Origin: a bacterium
GTDB lineage: Bacteria; Spirochaetota; UBA4802; UBA5550
DNA length: 10,541 nt
Assembly (NCBI GenBank): GCA_024224995.1
Contig: JAAENB010001248.1
Span: forward strand, 1 to 10,541
Direction: 5' to 3'
Shown here: one piece after another, positions 1 through 6,707 of the stretch
Numbering within the stretch: position 1 is the stretch's first letter
How the letters are laid out: each line of letters starts with the position of its first letter
Notes under the pieces: model-generated
Databases searched by the model: none
What the model saw: the letters and a program-made list of their open reading frames with translations, nothing else
What the model was told of the DNA's origin: nothing
Made by a program: the position numbers and the translations under genes

Positions 1-308
1 CCCCCGGAGGGGTATAGTCATGTAGCCCGCGGATTCACCCCCGGGTAGCCCCATGCTGAAACCGATCCATTTTTTAAAAACAGTTTCTTCCGTATTTCTT
101 CCCGGCTTTGCCGGGTCCGATGCTCTTAAGTAAATGCGGCCCCCACCAGGACGCGCAAGGGATGTGCAGGGTTTAGTCCGGAGGTCTTCCGCAGGACCGG
201 AGCGAAGCGGAGCCCGGAGCAGCCCGGCCCGAAGGGTGCGCCCAACTACCCGGAAGAAAGCATCTCCTGTAGACGTTTTGCATACAACAGCCCCATAGCT
301 GTGTCCTA
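1..308. other. GC-rich intergenic region with short palindromes, probable dispersed repeat
   Basis: No gene is called here. The stretch is visibly richer in G and C than the genes around it. It contains a perfect hairpin at 101-115 (CCCGGC, 3-nt loop, GCCGGG) that has no T-run on either strand. At 168-235 lie clustered CCGGAG/GGAGCG/CCCGG words and a GGTC...GACC stem. The sequence CCCCCGG occurs twice, at 1-7 and 38-44. On the minus strand one frame stays open from 330 to the left edge (110 codons), but it has no early ATG and no ribosome binding site, so I do not call it a gene. Low-complexity GC-rich blocks of this kind are common intergenic repeats in some treponemes. That identity is a recollection and has not been checked. 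Confidence 0.5.
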
Positions 309-1391
309 CTATTTCAAAAGCCCCCGGTCTTTAGCCATATTCATCATCTGTTCCGCGCTGTTTTTCGGCGGAACACGCCGTTTCTCCTCCGGTTTGAGAG
401 AAAGGCTAATAGCATCGGAGGAGCAGGAAAGGACGCAAACGCCGCAGCCGATGCACCGGTCGTAATTGATAGCGGCAATAGCATCATCGTTCATGGAAAT
501 AGCGTCCATGGGACAGGGGTCAAGACAGTTTTCACAGCTGATACAGCAGTCCGGGTCAACTACAGCGAAGTGGTTTGAAAAGACCAGTTCAGCCGGTTTA
601 GGGTGAATCTTCGTGGAAGCCAGAACGGCGCAGCAGTCACCGCAGCAGTTGCACATACCAGAGGGGTTTTGTGACGTAGCTGGTTGGGTAACGAGGCCGG
701 CTTCCTGCGCTTTTTTAACAATAGCAATAGCCTCATCCGCGTCAACTTGCCTGCCCATATTATTGTCGATATAATACTGAGCCATGGAGCCGAACATGAA
801 GCAGACTTCTTTAGGATTTGGGCAGGCATCAGCAATAAGGCCTCTCTGTTCCGCGCAAACGCAGTCAGTGACGATAATGGTGTTCATTTTTTTTAAGATT
901 TCGCAGGCATCATCAAAGGCGGAAACATGAATTTCGTGGGTAAGAGACTTCATAATAGGAACGGTACGCAGGAAATTACCGGCACTTTTCGCGATAGAAT
1001 CCCGGAGACCTTCTTCGTAATACTGCTCTAAGAGTTTGGCAATATCGGCATCAATACGACCAACCCGGAACTCAAAGAGGCCGTGAATGAAAGGAATGGC
1101 GCCGTATTTAACGGAGCCTTCTTTTTTGAGGCGGAACAGGAGCCCTTGCTGAGCCATATTTTCAAGTTGAGCACTCACTTTTTCAAGGGGCAGGTTAAGG
1201 CGGCCTGCCACGGAATCGGGAGTTTCGAGAAGAGGGGACAGCGCCAGGAACATTTCGGCGTCTTCGCGGTTAAAAAGTTTTTTAAGAATGTTTATTTCAA
1301 CACCGGATTCGGTTTCGGGGAAACCAACAGAGTAGGTATCCAGTTTTTTCTGTATTTCTCTATATATGTTATTATCAATATTTTCTGTCAC
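309..1391 (-). CDS. Winged-helix-like N-terminus plus two [4Fe-4S] ferredoxin clusters (4Fe-4S binding protein)
   Basis: This is probably a cytoplasmic electron-transfer protein of 360 aa. Residues about 20-100 (containing GFPETESGVEINILKKLF) resemble the helix-turn-helix-like front of a 4Fe-4S protein family that I know mainly from anaerobes and deltaproteobacteria. A middle Cys-rich part follows: DCVC with Cys177, 179, 190 and 197, then CNCCGDCC with Cys247, 249, 250, 253 and 254. Two ferredoxin motifs end the protein: Cys283-x2-Cys286-x2-Cys289-x3-Cys293-Pro and Cys313-x2-Cys316-x2-Cys319-x3-Cys323. The start is the GTG at 1391, because AGGAG lies 6 nt upstream and the protein then begins close to where the family does. 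An in-frame ATG at 1427 would add 12 residues but has no clear ribosome binding site. The middle cysteines could hold a third cluster. The partner enzyme is unknown, and no redox enzyme is adjacent. Confidence 0.88.
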   Translation of the reverse strand: MTENIDNNIYREIQKKLDTYSVGFPETESGVEINILKKLFNREDAEMFLALSPLLETPDSVAGRLNLPLEKVSAQLENMAQQGLLFRLKKEGSVKYGAIPFIHGLFEFRVGRIDADIAKLLEQYYEEGLRDSIAKSAGNFLRTVPIMKSLTHEIHVSAFDDACEILKKMNTIIVTDCVCAEQRGLIADACPNPKEVCFMFGSMAQYYIDNNMGRQVDADEAIAIVKKAQEAGLVTQPATSQNPSGMCNCCGDCCAVLASTKIHPKPAELVFSNHFAVVDPDCCISCENCLDPCPMDAISMNDDAIAAINYDRCIGCGVCVLSCSSDAISLSLKPEEKRRVPPKNSAEQMMNMAKDRGLLK

Positions 1392-1397
1392 GGGAGG

Positions 1398-1402
1398 CTC
1401 CT
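1398..1402 (-). promoter_or_regulatory. Ribosome binding site that decides the GTG start of the ferredoxin gene
   Basis: On the minus strand AGGAG sits 6 nt before a GTG at 1391. The competing ATG at 1427 has only ACCGG-like sequence in front of it. This favours GTG and a protein 12 residues shorter. Confidence 0.65.
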
Positions 1403-1577
1403 TTTTTGTTTTGTCAGAAAATAACATTGACCGGTTTAAATGTAAAAATCAAGTCTAATTTATGATTTGTATCCGTAAATACGTAATAAGTAATTTTTTT
1501 TATCTTTCCTAAAAAAGTTTGTTACTTTTTGCCCGAAAATGGTGCTTTATAAGTAAGGGGGAAAGGTTAAAGGTCCA

Positions 1578-1609
1578 AGGTGAAAGTCTATAGAGAAGAG
1601 TCTTCACCT
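1578..1609. promoter_or_regulatory. Imperfect inverted repeat in the leader of the ribbon-helix-helix gene
   Basis: AGGTGAA (1578-1584) and TTCACCT (1603-1609) are perfect inverted copies separated by 18 nt. Looser complementarity continues outward (CCAAGG against CCTTG). The repeat lies 38 nt before the start of a predicted DNA-binding protein, so it could be an autoregulatory operator or a leader hairpin. AAGGT/CCTTG-rich repeats also occur as simple intergenic sequence, so function is unproven. Confidence 0.3.
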
Positions 1610-1646
1610 GTTCCTTGTTCCTTGAAACTCATTTTGGAGAATTTTT

Positions 1647-2120
1647 ATGATAATTAAAACTACAATTAACTTTCGGGTTCCCGTTCTGGAAAAAGTCACC
1701 GCCGCTGCCGAATCCCTGGGGATCTCCCGTACAAAGATTATTATCAGGCTTTTAAAGATGGTTATGAATGAAAAAAGTTTCCCCGTTATTATGGGCCGGG
1801 CCGCTCAATATCAAGATGACGATCCCGATCCTGATAACTGGCACAAGTTTCATATCTCTTTCCAGGAAGACGAGTTCGAGTTCTTTATTGACCTGAGAAA
1901 ACTCCTTAAAAAGTCGGTTTCCGCCGTTGTCGCCTCTGCCGTTGAGGAGTACCTTGACACTATCCTGGGCCTGACCCCGGAAGACTCGTTGAAAAGCGAT
2001 TCTTATCGCTTCCATCATTATGTAATAAGCTCCTCTGAGATGCATGGAGTGATTTCCTGGCAGTTTTTTTGGGGGCTGCCGGAAAAAACAGCGGACTTGC
2101 TTGGGTGCAGGCTCATTTAG
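1647..2120 (+). CDS. Tandem ribbon-helix-helix (CopG/Arc-like) DNA-binding protein
   Basis: Predicted cytoplasmic transcriptional regulator of 157 aa. Residues 5-41 have the ribbon-helix-helix pattern: a short beta strand (TTINFRV), a helix rich in A and E, a GISRT turn and a second amphipathic helix. Residues 66-107 repeat the layout (HKFHISF strand, helix EFFIDLRKLLKK, then SVSAVVASAVEEYL), so one chain may carry both halves of a normally dimeric fold. The tail after residue 110 contains HHYVISSSEMHGVISWQFFWGLP and is not recognised. The ATG has GGAG 8 nt upstream. No toxin gene follows, which argues against a simple antitoxin; the next gene is an exported vWA protein behind its own promoter. 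The DNA target is unknown, and an inverted repeat at 1578-1609 is a possible self-binding site. I am fairly sure of the fold and less sure that the second half binds DNA. Confidence 0.72.
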   Translation: MIIKTTINFRVPVLEKVTAAAESLGISRTKIIIRLLKMVMNEKSFPVIMGRAAQYQDDDPDPDNWHKFHISFQEDEFEFFIDLRKLLKKSVSAVVASAVEEYLDTILGLTPEDSLKSDSYRFHHYVISSSEMHGVISWQFFWGLPEKTADLLGCRLI

Positions 2121-2198
2121 GCACAAAAACCGCTCAATAAAAAATCAGAACCGAAAGAATAGCCCGATAGTTGTGTCCGCAGTCTAACTCTAATTTCC

Positions 2199-2226
2199 TT
2201 GACAAAACGGGCATTGCTGCTATTAC
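2199..2226 (+). promoter_or_regulatory. Sigma70-like promoter for the vWA gene
   Basis: A perfect TTGACA at 2199-2204 is followed, after 16 nt, by TATTAC at 2221-2226 (4 of 6 match to TATAAT). Transcription would begin near 2233, about 28 nt before the ATG at 2261. This also argues against the upstream in-frame TTG at 2171, which lies before the promoter. Confidence 0.6.
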
Positions 2227-2260
2227 AAACAAAAAGCCAATCAGACGCAGGAGAACCGCA

Positions 2261-2875
2261 ATGAGGAAAAGCAGAAAAAGCAGAAAGAACACAATAATGT
2301 TGATAGTCATCCTTACGGGCTTAGCCTGCGCCACGGGACCGGTATCATTGGAAACAAGATCCGTAAAGAATATAATCCTGGTACTGGATACATCAATCAG
2401 TATGTCGGGACAGAGGGAACACAGGGATGAAGCCGGAGCTGATATAATAAACACCGTGCATATGGAAATAACCCGGCTCATCGACAACAGCCTGGCCCAT
2501 GGATCACGGGTAAGATTTATAACTTTTGATGAGGAAGTAAAGATTAATCCGGTTATGATCGTAGATAATGAAAATGACCGGTATATATTAAAAAAATATA
2601 TTTCAATGAGCGAGATACAGGGAGAGAGAACCAATATCTCAAAGATGCTGCGTAAGGCCATAGCAGCGGCAGATGAACAGGCAAAAGAAGATCCGGAGAA
2701 CCGCGTGGAGATAATAATATTTAGTGATGGAATACATAATTCGTCGTCCCGGGCGGGAAACAATTTTATAAACCTGGGCTTTTTCGCGGGGAAACGACCG
2801 GCAGGAAAAAGGTGGCGGTATCATATACAGGTAGAAGAGTTGAGAAAGGGGCTTGGAAAAAAGGTCCGTCAATGA
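2261..2875 (+). CDS. Exported von Willebrand factor A domain protein (possible lipoprotein)
   Basis: Predicted envelope or periplasmic protein of 204 aa with a vWA fold, a metal-dependent protein-binding domain. It starts with a basic n-region (RKSRKSRKN) and a hydrophobic stretch at residues 11-22, ending in GLAC at Cys23, which fits a relaxed spirochaete lipobox or an ordinary signal peptide. The MIDAS metal site is complete: Asp43-x-Ser45-x-Ser47 in VLDTSIS, Thr124 in GERTNIS, and Asp156 in FSDG. ATG 2261 is chosen because AGGAG lies 7 nt upstream and a promoter lies just before it. The C-terminal part after residue 160 is short and rich in K and R, so the domain may lack its last strand and helix. 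The same frame stays open for 75 codons past the TGA. It could be a naturally small vWA protein or one shortened by a nonsense mutation. Its ligand is unknown. Confidence 0.78.
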   Translation: MRKSRKSRKNTIMLIVILTGLACATGPVSLETRSVKNIILVLDTSISMSGQREHRDEAGADIINTVHMEITRLIDNSLAHGSRVRFITFDEEVKINPVMIVDNENDRYILKKYISMSEIQGERTNISKMLRKAIAAADEQAKEDPENRVEIIIFSDGIHNSSSRAGNNFINLGFFAGKRPAGKRWRYHIQVEELRKGLGKKVRQ

Positions 2876-3083
2876 GCGTGGCAGCTGAAGTACCTTCAGA
2901 AGTTTCCCACAGCCGTTTTCAAGAGTAATTTCCCACAAAAAATAGACAATCAGCAAAAAAAATTTACCCTTTTAGAGCCCAAAATAATACTACTATATGA
3001 TAGACACAAAGGAAAGGGCACACCCCCTAACCCCTTTTCCTGGTATTGTATATCCAAATATTTATATAAAAGGAGCATTTTTC

Positions 3084-4808
3084 ATGAAAAGATTTTTTAA
3101 TTTTAATGTGATGATACTATTAGCATTAGCGCTAATGCCTGTTTCCGGATGTTATGATGAGGGTTTTGAAAAAGACGGAGAAATAAAGCCATCCAGTAAC
3201 GCGAAAGAAATAACAGCATTTTCTTTTAAGGCTGAAGATAACACGGGAGTGCTGTCGGTAGATGTAGAAGGAGAGATCGTGGCAACCACGATTATTATAA
3301 CGGTACCACACGGAACTGAAACTAAAAACCTGAAAGCAGCTTTTACCTATACCGGAGCAGCGGTAACAGTAGACGGGGAAACGCAGGAATCCGGCATTAC
3401 CGGGAATAATTTTGAAACAAGCCGAATAATCTATACCGTAATAGCAGAGGACGGAACAACAGAGCATTATACGGTTATTGCGGCAAACGGAGAAATGACA
3501 GAGGAGCAGTCCGTAGCGGCAGCCATAAATGATCTGGAAATCTCAGCTTTTTTGAACGGCAATACTTCCGCGGACAGCATCACCAGGGATCTATCATTGC
3601 CCGGTGATGAAAAATACGGGACCACTTTTGAGTGGGTTTCCGATAACACGTCAGTAATAAATCCCCTGAACGGGATTGTAAGCCGTCCGGTCTATGCGGA
3701 CGGAGATATAGTAGTACGGCTCTATGCCAGGGTAACAAAAGGAACGGAAACCCGGAACAGTGCCACATTTACTTTTATTGTAAAACGAAATGATGTAACT
3801 CCCGAGGAATCAGTTGATGAAGCCTGGGACGATTTAACCGAAAGTGATCTTTTAAACGGTAATTCAAGTTCAACGAATGTTATCAGTGATCTTTATTTGC
3901 CAAAAACCGGGGTTTTTGGAACCACTATTTCCTGGACATCCACTGCTTCATCGGTTATTAATCCCGGGACCGGGAAGGTATCCCGTCCTGCCTATAATTA
4001 TTCAAATGCAGCTGTAACTCTAACTGCAACAGTAAGTAAATCCGGGTCATCATCAAGGAATAAAACATTTTCTTTTACGGTTATTAAGCAGGAGATAACA
4101 GATACGGAAGCCGTAACCGCGGCTCTGAATGACCTTGATTATAACGATATCCTGAGGGGGAACAGCGCGAATGCCGTAACAAGCAGCCTCACCCTGCCGT
4201 CAACAGGAATCTATTCAACGAGCATCTTCTGGAGATCGAGTAATTCCACTATTGTAGATCCCGCAAACGGAGCAGTAACGCGGCCGTCATACGGCAGCGG
4301 AAATACCAGTGTAACACTAACGGCAGTAGTTTACAAAGGAAGCGGGGCGCAGCAAGTACAACAAGAAAAACAATTCAGTGTGATAGTTCTTCGCCAGGAA
4401 CCGGTAACGGTGACAGATCCAAATGAATCCGACGTGCCCGATTGGCAGGATTTCAAAAGTATCACTCATTATATCGATAATAATTCCCTGGTTGTTGATG
4501 TAGTCTTTTACGGCAACCCGGATCTGGACAGATTTTCTTTTTATGTAAAAAGAAGTTCAACAACCTACTTTATAGAATGTAAACTCAATGAATTTCAGGT
4601 CAAAACAGGTTCATCGGGATATTTTAATATTCTAAGATATACGGGAACTCCTGTAGTGAGCGGGACAAATTATCACTTAGAGTTCCCTTTATCCGCGTTA
4701 GGTCTGGATGAGGCAAACTCCTTTTCGGTTATGTACTGGCTCTATTGCATGGAGAGCAAGGATCAGCTTGGACATTATTCTACCAATAAGCTGTATATTA
4801 CCAATTAA
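3084..4808 (+). CDS. Surface lipoprotein with DUF5018-like and three tandem Ig-like (aBig-type) domains
   Basis: Predicted membrane-anchored lipoprotein of 574 aa, exposed in the periplasm or at the cell surface. The signal peptide ends in a good lipobox, VSG-Cys23. ATG 3084 is chosen over the in-frame ATG at 2997 because it directly precedes the signal peptide and has AGGAG 8 nt upstream. Residues about 40-134 look like a DUF5018-type beta domain (ITVPHGTETKNL, then YTVIAEDGTTEHYTV). Three repeats follow at about 139-235, 240-336 and 340-438. Each has an N-terminal helix, LxGN, SLPxxxxYGTT, an xWxS motif, INPxxGxVSRP and a final FxxxV strand; I match them to the atrophied bacterial Ig family common in Treponema. 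Residues 450-574 form a beta-rich domain I do not recognise (WQDFKSITHYIDNN at its front, LEFPLSALGL near its end). It may bind carbohydrate or another surface ligand. No enzyme motif is seen. It is transcribed alone, with a hairpin after the stop. Confidence 0.85.
   Translation: MKRFFNFNVMILLALALMPVSGCYDEGFEKDGEIKPSSNAKEITAFSFKAEDNTGVLSVDVEGEIVATTIIITVPHGTETKNLKAAFTYTGAAVTVDGETQESGITGNNFETSRIIYTVIAEDGTTEHYTVIAANGEMTEEQSVAAAINDLEISAFLNGNTSADSITRDLSLPGDEKYGTTFEWVSDNTSVINPLNGIVSRPVYADGDIVVRLYARVTKGTETRNSATFTFIVKRNDVTPEESVDEAWDDLTESDLLNGNSSSTNVISDLYLPKTGVFGTTISWTSTASSVINPGTGKVSRPAYNYSNAAVTLTATVSKSGSSSRNKTFSFTVIKQEITDTEAVTAALNDLDYNDILRGNSANAVTSSLTLPSTGIYSTSIFWRSSNSTIVDPANGAVTRPSYGSGNTSVTLTAVVYKGSGAQQVQQEKQFSVIVLRQEPVTVTDPNESDVPDWQDFKSITHYIDNNSLVVDVVFYGNPDLDRFSFYVKRSSTTYFIECKLNEFQVKTGSSGYFNILRYTGTPVVSGTNYHLEFPLSALGLDEANSFSVMYWLYCMESKDQLGHYSTNKLYITN
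3498..4397 (+). repeat. Three tandem ~97-residue Ig-like protein repeats within the lipoprotein
   Basis: The repeats lie at about 3498-3788, 3801-4091 and 4101-4397. They share LNGN/LRGN, the W of FEWVSDN / ISWTSTA / IFWRSSN, and the NPLNGIVSRP / NPGTGKVSRP / DPANGAVTRP block. The DNA copies have diverged, so this is an old protein-level repeat and not a recent duplication. Confidence 0.85.
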
Positions 4809-4823
4809 GCACCGGATCATTTT

Positions 4824-4867
4824 CCCGGCAGAGAGCTCCCCAGCAGAAAGGGGGGCTCTCCGCCGGG
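4824..4867 (+). terminator. Strong hairpin after the lipoprotein gene, without T-run
   Basis: CCCGGC/GCCGGG forms the base, then one A-C mismatch, GAGAGC/GCTCTC, one T-G wobble and CCCC/GGGG around an AGCAGAAA loop, giving 17 pairs in all. It begins 15 nt after the TAA. No T-run follows on either strand, so it is not a canonical intrinsic terminator. It may still stop transcription or protect the 3' end of the mRNA. Confidence 0.45.
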
Positions 4868-4908
4868 TATGGTTCATTCCCGCATTAGTATAGTTGATTC
4901 CGGAGCTA

Positions 4909-4937
4909 TTGACATCTAATAAAAATATCTCTATATT
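4909..4937 (+). promoter_or_regulatory. Near-consensus sigma70 promoter for the membrane ferredoxin gene
   Basis: TTGACA at 4909-4914, a 17-nt spacer and TATATT at 4932-4937 (5 of 6). The transcript would start near 4944, about 44 nt before the ATG. This is the best promoter in the window and suggests strong constitutive expression unless a repressor acts. Confidence 0.75.
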
Positions 4938-4987
4938 GATTGAACAGCGGCAGCAAATGCTGATAAATTTTAGAAAGAGGTATCGTC

Positions 4988-5704
4988 ATGCGGCAAACAA
5001 TCCGGAAGTCAGTAGTCTTTATATCATTCTTAACCTTCCCAATAGTAATATATTATTTCTCACCCGTCGTTATAATAATGGGCGCGTTTAAAGGGATAGC
5101 AGCAGGAAGTTTTATCACTTTTTCAGTGATGTTTCTCCTTTCCCTGTTCCTGGGAAGGGCCATATGCGGCTGGTATTGCCCGGCAGGGGGCTTGCAGGAG
5201 TGCGCGAAAGCGGCGTCGGACAAACCCGCGAAAAACGGAAAGTTAAATTGGATAAAATATTTTATCTGGGTGCCCTGGTTAGGTGTAATTATCATACTGT
5301 TTGTAAAGGCCGGGGGGATCAATAGTGTAGATGTATTCTACCAGACGAATAACGGTATTTCCGTGTCATCGACTATGTCATATATAGTCTTTTACGGATT
5401 TACGGGACTCATTGTATTATTATCTTTTACAGCGGGACGCAGAGCATTTTGCCATTACGTATGCTGGATGGCCCCTTTTATGATACTGGGAGACAAAATA
5501 AGAAATCTGCTTAAACTGCCGTCGCTCCGCTTAAAGGCCCAAAAGGAAAATTGCATTGATTGCAAACGCTGTAACAAAGAATGCCAGATGTCACTGGATG
5601 TAAACACAATGGTACAGAATGAAGATATGGCACACTCGGAATGCATCTTGTGCGGAGCATGCGCCGATGTTTGTAATAAAAAGTGTATTCAATATTCTTT
5701 ATGA
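4988..5704 (+). CDS. NapH/CcoG-like membrane protein with 4Fe-4S ferredoxin domain
   Basis: Predicted inner-membrane electron-transfer protein of 238 aa. Hydrophobic segments lie at about 8-32, 38-56, 89-107 and 128-149. The two signature cysteine pairs of the family are present: GRAICGWYCP (Cys60, Cys64) and GRRAFCHYVCW (Cys155, Cys159). A C-terminal ferredoxin part has Cys189-x2-Cys192-x2-Cys195-x3-Cys199 and Cys219-x2-Cys222-x2-Cys225-x3-Cys229, ending in KKCIQYSL. Known relatives (NapH, NosR, CcoG) pass electrons across or along the membrane or help metal-site assembly. GAGG lies 7 nt before the ATG. The gene is alone between a strong promoter and a terminator, with no nap, nos or cco genes near it, so its partner cannot be read from context. 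A role in quinone- or ferredoxin-linked redox balance is only an inference. Confidence 0.85.
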   Translation: MRQTIRKSVVFISFLTFPIVIYYFSPVVIIMGAFKGIAAGSFITFSVMFLLSLFLGRAICGWYCPAGGLQECAKAASDKPAKNGKLNWIKYFIWVPWLGVIIILFVKAGGINSVDVFYQTNNGISVSSTMSYIVFYGFTGLIVLLSFTAGRRAFCHYVCWMAPFMILGDKIRNLLKLPSLRLKAQKENCIDCKRCNKECQMSLDVNTMVQNEDMAHSECILCGACADVCNKKCIQYSL

Positions 5705-5717
5705 GATTTTTAGGGGT

Positions 5718-5755
5718 ATGAAAGCGACGCGCTTGCGGCGCCGCTTTCATTTTTC
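5718..5755 (+). terminator. Intrinsic terminator of the membrane ferredoxin gene
   Basis: ATGAAAGCG (5718-5726) pairs perfectly with CGCTTTCAT (5742-5750), with a GC-rich inner part, and a run of T follows (5750-5754). It starts 14 nt after the TGA and lies between two convergent genes. On the minus strand there is no following T-run, so it serves the plus-strand gene. Confidence 0.75.
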
Positions 5756-5778
5756 ATCAGTAAAATTCAGTAAAGTGC

Positions 5779-6534
5779 TTACCGTTTATTCCTTTGTGAA
5801 GAGCCGCCCTGAGATGAACCGGTATTTCTTTTAGAGCGCTGCTGACCGCTCTGTTGCGGCCGGTTTCCGCGGCTTTTATTTCCTTGCTGCCCCTGACGAT
5901 CGGGTTGGGGTTTTCTCTGTCCCGAGTCTTTTTTCTGTTGGGGTTTAGCCTTTTCCGATTTTCCAAAGAGAGATTTGCCTTTGTTTTTTTTCTTTGGAAC
6001 TTTTTTCCAGTCAATTTGATGAGTAATATCGGCCAGAGCCAGAAGGTCTTTATGAATGGTGCTTTCGTCACCGTACCAGAGGGAAACCGTAGCACCCGAT
6101 TCTTTGGTGGCTTCAATAGCCGGAATAAAGTCACTGTCTCCGGCAATAACAATAACATGCTGAATATGTCCGGAAGCGGAATGTCGGACCATATCTACCG
6201 AAAGCAGAACATCAACCCTTTTTTGTTCAAAATATTCTTTATAGCCGTCCCATCGCCGCTGGAGCTTTCCAAGGCGTACTGCCCATCGTTCAAGGGTGCT
6301 TATCTCTTCCATAAAAGCTCCATGTTCTTCCATTCGTCTTTTTTCGCTTTCAGACGGATCAGGCGACATCCAGGGAGCGCAATAGTAAAAATAGCAGCGC
6401 AGCAGGTCCAGGGGAACTGATTTTCTCAGTGGTTTTAACAGGTAATCGGCAAGTTCATCGTATCTCGGGGTGATTTCGTTATTTTTCATGAGAGAAAGGA
6501 AATAACCCCCATCAATAAAAATTGCTGCTCGCAA
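5779..6534 (-). CDS. NYN-domain (LabA/PIN-like) putative ribonuclease with basic C-terminal tail
   Basis: Predicted cytoplasmic metal-dependent RNase or RNA-binding protein of 251 aa. Residues 1-176 form a NYN (DUF88/LabA-type) domain. It opens with FIDGGYF (Asp8), carries VDVLLSVDMV (Asp108, Asp114) and then IVIAGDSDFIPAIEA (Asp133, Asp135). These acidic residues are where the family binds metal. Residues 178-251 are a low-complexity tail of K, R, Q, S, G and N, likely disordered and able to bind RNA. Translation starts at a TTG (6534), supported by TAAGGAGG with a 7-nt spacer and by the beta strand RAAIFIDGG beginning there; no ATG is available near it. The gene is divergent from the MltA gene and convergent with the membrane ferredoxin gene. 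RNA turnover is the likely process, but the target RNA is unknown. Confidence 0.85.
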   Translation of the reverse strand: MRAAIFIDGGYFLSLMKNNEITPRYDELADYLLKPLRKSVPLDLLRCYFYYCAPWMSPDPSESEKRRMEEHGAFMEEISTLERWAVRLGKLQRRWDGYKEYFEQKRVDVLLSVDMVRHSASGHIQHVIVIAGDSDFIPAIEATKESGATVSLWYGDESTIHKDLLALADITHQIDWKKVPKKKNKGKSLFGKSEKAKPQQKKDSGQRKPQPDRQGQQGNKSRGNRPQQSGQQRSKRNTGSSQGGSSQRNKR

Positions 6535-6541
6535 AATATAT

Positions 6542-6549
6542 CCTCCTTA
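6542..6549 (-). promoter_or_regulatory. Full-strength ribosome binding site for a TTG start
   Basis: On the minus strand TAAGGAGG sits 7 nt before the TTG at 6534. This near-complete Shine-Dalgarno sequence compensates for the weak start codon and fixes the start of the NYN protein. Confidence 0.75.
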
Positions 6550-6570
6550 TAGGTATTTATTTTATATGTT

Positions 6571-6600
6571 ATCATGACTATAATTGATCCAATTTGTCAA
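6571..6600 (-). promoter_or_regulatory. Possible promoter of the NYN gene
   Basis: On the minus strand there is a perfect TTGACA (complement of 6595-6600), an 18-nt spacer and CATGAT (complement of 6571-6576; 4 of 6). It gives a leader of about 30 nt. The -35 box lies in the region shared with the divergent MltA gene. Confidence 0.45.
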
Positions 6601-6707
6601 ATACAATATTTTGTGCAGAGATACAGTCGGCAGAACCCGAAAATGATATAAACTTTAATACCGGTCCTAACGATAAGAATAGTATGAGAAGTTCTATGAG
6701 GAGTTCA

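Noticed and set aside
101..115. Hairpin as terminator of the ferredoxin gene
   Set aside because: It has no T-run on the minus strand and lies about 200 nt past the stop.
2134..2763. 209-codon hydrophobic open frame on the minus strand
   Set aside because: It is antisense to the vWA gene, which has a full MIDAS motif, promoter and ribosome binding site; the hydrophobicity is a shadow effect.
2873..2875. TGA read as Trp or Sec in the vWA gene
   Set aside because: The other genes end at or avoid TGA in the normal way and no SECIS-like structure is evident; an ordinary stop is simpler.
4894..5091. 65-codon plus-strand open frame ahead of the membrane ferredoxin gene
   Set aside because: It overlaps the promoter and the start of the real gene in another frame and has no family resemblance.
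5854..6420. 188-codon open frame on the plus strand
   Set aside because: It is antisense to the NYN gene, whose catalytic motifs are intact on the other strand.
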